Shown one piece after another: positions 17,421-21,504 of a stretch of DNA of 21,504 nucleotides. The first letter of the stretch is position 1. Each line of letters opens with the position of its first letter. Under the pieces are notes generated by a model. It worked only from the letters and a program-made list of their open reading frames with translations, was not told the DNA's origin and ran no database searches. The position numbers and the translations under genes were made by a program. The stretch is from positions 1-21,504 of the forward strand of contig CM035362.1 in the NCBI GenBank assembly GCA_020137815.1, in the 5' to 3' direction. The DNA is from Hormiphora californensis. Its lineage: Eukaryota; Ctenophora; Tentaculata; Cydippida; Pleurobrachiidae.

Positions 17421-19481
17421 GGTGAATGCAGTTGAAACGATAAAAACAAACCCTCGCTTCTTCTTCACCTATGCAAAGAGAAAGTCTAAGACATCTTCTA
17501 CAATTGCCCCACTTAGAAGAAAAGATGGGAGCTTGACCACTGACAGTGCTGAAAAAGCACAGCTATTACAAAACCAGTATGTTGGAGTCTTTAGCAACCC
17601 TGATGATATAGACGTGGAGAGGAGCCTGACCTGGATTAAAGTGAGAGTGGACCGGATCAGAATTGGACAAGTTTGTTGTAGGTAATAGAGATTAGCTTTC
17701 TGAGCATTTTGCGTTTTTGCCGCTCAAAATCGACCCACCCATCACTGAGATATTTTTGTTATGTTGGGAGAATTCTTGCTGGATCAATATTTAACAAACA
17801 GGATAGAAACAATCCTTGTGTTTTACTAACACATTCTTTAAATTTTTAATACGGTGGCTTGCATTGCCCTGCTTCTGTGCATGGACATGTCAACCTCACT
17901 GCTTATATTCAGAACGTGTTAGTAAAACACCACGATTGTTTCTGTTCTGTTTTATACATACTGGAGTTTTATACATACAGGAGTTCTCCCAACATAACAA
18001 AAATATCTCAGTGATGGGTGGGTCGATTTTGAGCGGCAAAAACGCAAAATTCTCAGAAAGCTAATCTCTACTACCTACAACAAACTTGTCCGGTTCTGAT
18101 TCGGTCCACTCTCACTTTAAGTCAGAACCCTACCTGGTCACTGAAAACTTTGACTTTACGCCAGAGGATATCCAGGCTGCCCTAAAGGAAATTGATCCGT
18201 ATGGAGCAGTACCGGACGGTGACATCCCGGCCAGAATCCTTCACGATTGCGGAGCGCAGCTCTGCTACCCTCTTTGGCTCTTATGGAGTAAATCGATAGA
18301 GGAAGAATGCATCCCAGAGTCTTTGAAAAATCAGCAGGTTGTCCCAATTTTCAAAAAGGGCGATTAAACAAACCCAGCCAACTACCGTCCTGTCTCCCTC
18401 ACCTCAAATTTAATAAAGACTTTTGAGCGTGTCATGAAAAAACACTTAGTGCACCATTTTGAGGAAAACAACCTATTTCCTGAGTCACAACACGGGTTCC
18501 GAAAGCAACGCAGTTGTCTTACCCAGTTGATTGAACATGTCGACATAATCCTGAAAGAACTACGGGATGGAAATGAAGTCGACGTGATATATGTCGACTA
18601 TGCGAAAGCGTTCGACAAGGTGGATGTTAAACTCTTACTTGCCAAACTTGAACTCTATGGTGTCCGGGGAAAAGTTCTCAGTTGGATCAGATGCTTTTTG
18701 ACAGATAGATACCAAACTGTTACCGTGGACGGAAAAAAACTCATGAAAAGGTTCTGAGTGGAGTCCCACAGGGTACCGTGTTGGGACCCATTCTATTTAT
18801 CATATATATGGCAGACCTAAACTTTGCCGTTAAAAACTCAACGACCAAGACTCTGGCTGATGATACGAAGCTTATCAAAGGAATTGAAGGTGAAACATCA
18901 CAAACCCAACTTCAAGAGGACTTAGATGGACTTGGAAGGTGGTACAAGGCAAACAATATGAAGCTGAATGATGACAAGTTTGAAGTTCTACAATACTCCC
19001 TCAATAAAACCCTGCTCCTAAAACAGTTGCCATTCTCCCAGGAACTCCAGACATACTACACGCCAAAGGGTCTTACAATTGAACCCAAACCCTCCTCTCC
19101 CTTCAACGCCGCCGGGAGCGCTATACCATCGTCATGATGTGGAAAATGGCCAATGAGAAAGCCCCCAACAATATTGGCATTCGCTTTTACAACCAAACCC
19201 GACTTGGAAAGAAGGCAGAGATCCCTACATGCCCCACAAACACCCAGAAATCGGTCCAGACGAAGCACCACAACTCGTTTTCAAGTAGAGCGACCCGGTT
19301 ATGGAATACCCTTCCCAGCGAAGTGAACTCAGCGGAAGATTTGGATTCATTCAAGATACTTCTGGGGAAATGGCTGAAGAGATTCCCGGATCGTCCCCCG
19401 GTACTCGGATACCAAAAACAGAACAACAATTCAATATTGGACTGGATACGGAATGTTTCCAGGGAGGGGGAGGCTCTGTAA
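17396..19481 (+). pseudogene. Element B ORF2, reverse transcriptase part, heavily disrupted
   Basis: The order follows element A: NPRFFFTYAKR, LTTDSAEKAQLLQ, then a 477-bp MITE inserted in the codons after LTWIK. The frame resumes with SEPYLVTEN and PDGDIPARIL, then a TAA replaces the expected lysine after KKGD (18365-18367). NYRPVSLTSN and motif A YVDYAKAFDKV follow. A run of seven A at 18733-18739 shifts the frame before SGVPQGTVLGP. Motif C has LADD where element A has FADD. Near 19090 roughly 100 codons between KGLTIEP and SLQRRRERY are missing. The C-terminus (RATRLWNTLPSEVN, FKILLGKW) is intact to the stop at 19479-19481. It is clearly dead. Confidence 0.8.
17640..18116. mobile_element. 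477-bp TTAA-flanked MITE with long inverted repeats, nested in element B
   Basis: TTAA occurs at 17636-17639 and 18117-18120, and cutting the element out with one TTAA restores the RT reading frame. The ends begin AGTGAGAGTGGACC and stay inverted for ~135 bp almost without change, then with lower similarity to near the centre (~17850/17905). No coding sequence. A TTAA duplication points to piggyBac-type, or possibly Sola3-type, transposases. The long arms and the AGTGAG end do not match the common piggyBac CCC terminus. Confidence 0.9.
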
Positions 19482-19514
19482 GGAACTGACACCGGTGTAG
19501 GATCTACACAAAGA

Positions 19515-19543
19515 CAATAACAAGATAACAAGATAACAAGGAT
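19515..19543 (+). repeat. 3' tandem tail of element B
   Basis: Three units of ATAACAAG (8 bp) lie 30 bp after the CTGACACC motif, comparable to the 8-bp tandem 3' ends known from CR1-type elements. Confidence 0.7.
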
Positions 19544-19552
19544 AGTCTAACC

Positions 19553-20292
19553 TCGGGGTAATGATTTCGGGGTAATGATTTCCGATGATCTCTCCTGGGA
19601 AAAACAGGTGGGGAAAATGTCGGAGGAAGCAAGAAAAATGAGTGCTTGGGCATTGCGTGCATTTAAAACTCGTGACAGAAAAACAATGCTCATCCTATAC
19701 AAAACACTCATACGGAGCAAACTCGAGTACTGCTGTGCACTATGGGACTCTCCAATTCAAGCTCTTGAAAATGTACAGAGAAAATTCATCAGAAAAGTTC
19801 AGGGATTAAAGGAGCTAACCTACTGGGAGCGGTTGGAAAAGCTGCATCTTCAATCACTACAGCGTCGTCGTGAACGCTATTCCATAATTCTCATGTGGAA
19901 AATGGCTAATGATGAAGCCCCTAACAACATAGGGATCCGATTTTACTCTTCCGATCGTCTCGGAATCAGGCGGAGGTTCCTACCTCACCCACGAGTACGC
20001 AAACGTCGATAGCAACAAAAAATACAACTCATTTGCTGGCCGGGCAACAAGGCTATGGAACACCCTGCCGAAAACGGTGAATTCGGCAAAAAGGCTAGAG
20101 AGTTTCAAAGTTCTTCTAGGGGAGTGGATGAAACGTTTTCCAGATAGACCACCAGTCTCCGGATACAGCCGTCAAAACAATAATTCAATTCTGGAGTGGG
20201 CCCGTGGGACTGCTTGTGTGGGGGATGTTCGATTGGACTGACACCATTATATGTTGATATATGAAGTTTATTACCAAGTTACAAAGTTACAA
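19553..20292 (+). mobile_element. Element C: 3' fragment of a third L2/CR1-type copy
   Basis: It starts abruptly in RT coding sequence about 10 bp past element B's tail and ends with the stop, CTGACACC (about 20237-20244) and a tail of AAGTTAC-like units (20272-20292). The first bases contain a 14-bp direct duplication CGGGGTAATGATTT (19553-19566 and 19567-19580). Strong 5' truncation is usual for target-primed reverse transcription. Confidence 0.75.
19560..20241 (+). pseudogene. Element C ORF2 C-terminal fragment
   Basis: It encodes the RT thumb and C-terminal region: GVMISDDLSWEKQV, MSAWALRAFK, YWERLEKLHLQSLQRRRERY, then NNIGIRFY. It has a small in-frame deletion in the segment that reads LWSPYKIGDIQALE in element A. 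One missing base near 19969 and a short A run near 20017-20022 shift the frame. After these the ending RATRLWNTLPKTVN, FKVLLGEW and SGYSRQNNNSILEW is recognisable, stopping at 20239-20241. It lacks the catalytic RT motifs altogether. Sequence is closest to element B. Confidence 0.75.
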
Positions 20293-20356
20293 ACAACGAA
20301 ATTCATCCTTAAAGGACTAAAATCAGGGGACACGATGACTGCTAAACTCTACCAAA

Positions 20357-21165
20357 TTGAGCCTAGTCACCACTTCTACCATCACACCGATTGTCAAGAG
20401 GTACCTCGAGTTGGCAGATTGTGAACAGGATGGAGACCTTGGGAGGGAGACAGGAAGACGGTCCTTTGTAAGGCAGTGCGATCTCATGACGTATGATTCA
20501 GACAGATTTCACTACTCCAAAGAAGATACGGATGCATACTTCTCCAAGATATGGGACGACTACGTTCGAGCATCCCTTCCGGACATATAAGAGGGCAAAC
20601 AACTGGATTGATTGAAGACTTGGAAAAATATGTGGACACGGGCGCCGTTGCTGCTTGCCCACTTGTTACAAGATCAATGAACAGAGAAACTTCAACGAGG
20701 ATCCTTGCAAGGGCGGTGCGTGGCTTTCAGCCGCTCTGGCCACTATGCGGCTGAACTCTCGTGTTCCGTCGAAATACCCAATGCGGACGGTCCGCATTGG
20801 CTATTTTGACGTAGTGCACAGATACACCTGTGTGGTGCGCAGATTACACTAAAAATCCCATTTAAAACATCAAATTTTGAGAAAAATTTGCCCTTTTTCT
20901 TGAATTTTTTCTTTTTCTCTCCATAATCCGAAGTAAAAATGCGGACGCGTCCGCATCGTCCGCATGGCAGAGCCGCCCCTGGATCCTTGATTTCATACAC
21001 GGACACAATTTAAGGTTCCAGAACTTTGCATTTTCCGTCCAGGGTCGTGGCCAGGCGAATGAAGAACCCTACTGCTTGGAATGTGGTGAGCAGTTGGACT
21101 CTCCATACCATAAACTATTCCAGTGTACGGCGGCTGGTGCAGTGACAGCTCTTAAGGACCACTGA
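20357..21165 (+). pseudogene. 3' end of a further non-LTR element with a CCHC knuckle, split by a hAT MITE
   Basis: After removing the MITE at 20708-20981 the frame reads from about 20551 (TTGLIEDLEKYVDTGAV, then RETSTRIL) into DFIHGHNLRFQNF and a knuckle C-x2-C-x8-H-x4-C (CLECGEQLD...H...C, 21073-21126), stopping at 21163-21165. A terminal CCHC of this kind ends many Jockey/R1/I-type ORF2 proteins. A different frame upstream (20357-20590, with SKIWDDYVRASLPDI) looks like the preceding part, shifted near 20560-20590. It has no RT or endonuclease motif here and is not related to elements A-C. Clade assignment is tentative. Confidence 0.5.
20708..20981. mobile_element. 274-bp hAT-type MITE
   Basis: It is flanked by the 8-bp duplication GATCCTTG (20700-20707 and 20982-20989). 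The ends are CAAGGGCGG on the left and CAGGGGCGG (read inward) on the right. An 8-bp duplication with CAGRGGCGG-type ends is a hAT hallmark. Subterminal palindromes built on ATGCGGAC (near 20780-20797 and 20938-20965) resemble transposase-binding repeats. No coding sequence. Confidence 0.85.
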
Positions 21166-21388
21166 CCAGTGTCTACCCCTTTCGGTCTACAATGCCAATT
21201 TTCACATACCTTTGATCTTCACTAGAGATAGAAACCTTAAAGGTTGACAAGATACCTAAAACTTTTCGTATATCGTCTTATTAATTTTCAGCATTTTTTC
21301 AGAATTTTTTGTCGGCTAGAAATATGTGCAAAATAGGGGGTCTACTGATAAACGAGAGGCGCAATTTGAAAATTCATACCGTAATATC
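21166..21388. other. Unassigned AT-rich spacer
   Basis: No gene recognised. A segment near 21218-21255 (ACTAGAGATAGAAACCTTAAAGG) loosely resembles the arms of the foldback that follows, so this may be part of the same repeat. Confidence 0.3.
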
Positions 21389-21495
21389 TCCGGTTCCTGA
21401 TGAGATACAGAAACCGTTTTGGTAGCGTTGGAAAGGTCTTATTGAGACCAATCCAACGCAACCAAGATCAAGTAGCTATCTTTTGAGGAACCGGA
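21389..21495. repeat. Foldback related to the 10626-10845 element
   Basis: The outer arms pair TCCGGTTCCTGATGAGATA (21389-21407) with 21477-21495. The inner arms pair GGTAGCGTTGGA (21421-21432) with 21451-21462. The outer arm is almost identical to the inner arm of the MITE at 10626-10845, so both belong to one repeat family. Confidence 0.7.
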
Positions 21496-21504
21496 AACGT
21501 GGAT

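Larger units (their letters stand above)
14764..19545 (+). mobile_element. Element B: near full-length L2/CR1-type retrotransposon, ORF2 broken
   Basis: It has a ~47-bp leader, a complete ORF1, a mutated ORF2, the CTGACACC motif after the stop (19485-19492) and a tail of ATAACAAG units (about 19517-19543). It is related to element A but distinct, with roughly 60% identity by eye in the reverse transcriptase. It is interrupted by a TTAA-flanked MITE at 17640-18116 and has lost parts of both the endonuclease and the RT C-terminus. Confidence 0.8.

Overview
This window looks like repeat-dense intergenic and intronic DNA from a metazoan, probably a marine invertebrate; I cannot name the species. 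There are no bacterial-style operons. Most of it is mobile-element sequence: non-LTR retrotransposons, one SINE-like insert and at least six non-autonomous DNA elements. The only host-gene signal I trust is one exon on the minus strand (3883-4093). It resembles the N-terminus of BPNT1 (3'(2'),5'-bisphosphate nucleotidase) and ends at a good 5' splice site. A vertebrate-type telomere-like tract (CCCTAA repeats, 1327-1357) also fits an animal.

Layout. 1-3800: nested inverted repeats and miniature elements. They include a ~1.1 kb element full of a GGACTCT...TCTAAA motif, a TA-flanked pogo/mariner-like MITE, and two MITEs with poly-G/poly-C ends. On the minus-strand reading, this is what would be the BPNT1-like gene's first intron. 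3883-4350: the exon and, just upstream of its ATG, a near-perfect 77-bp inverted repeat. 4508-4975: a (GA)n tract that switches to a (CT)n-rich tract. 5504-5601: five 14-bp RFX X-box-like sites spaced exactly 21 bp apart. 5681-7330: another large inverted repeat, two adjacent strong palindromes and a 170-bp-period minisatellite.

7552-10490 (minus strand): a decayed retrotransposon coding for a reverse transcriptase with a YADD box, a zinc knuckle and a restriction-like (PD-D/E-XK-type) nuclease. It is broken by one frameshift and by a 199-bp SINE-like insert with a perfect 5-bp target duplication. The reading frame then runs into the 3' end of an unrelated L2/CR1-type element.

11015-20292 (plus strand): three related L2/CR1-type non-LTR elements lie head to tail. 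Element A is 5'-truncated with an almost intact ORF2. Element B has a complete ORF1 (PHD-like finger plus four CCCH fingers) and a badly broken ORF2 that carries a TTAA-flanked MITE. Element C is a 3' fragment. Each ends in a short tandem repeat after a conserved CTGACACC motif. In A and B the ORF2 frame is -1 relative to ORF1 and is open back into ORF1.

20357-21165: the 3' end of another non-LTR element with a CCHC knuckle, split by a 274-bp hAT-type MITE. 21389-21495: a foldback sharing its core with the element at 10626-10845.

Nothing here amounts to a coordinated multi-gene system. The points most worth a second look are the phased X-box array, the CCCH/PHD ORF1 with its -1 ORF overlap, and the reverse transcriptase-nuclease family on the minus strand.
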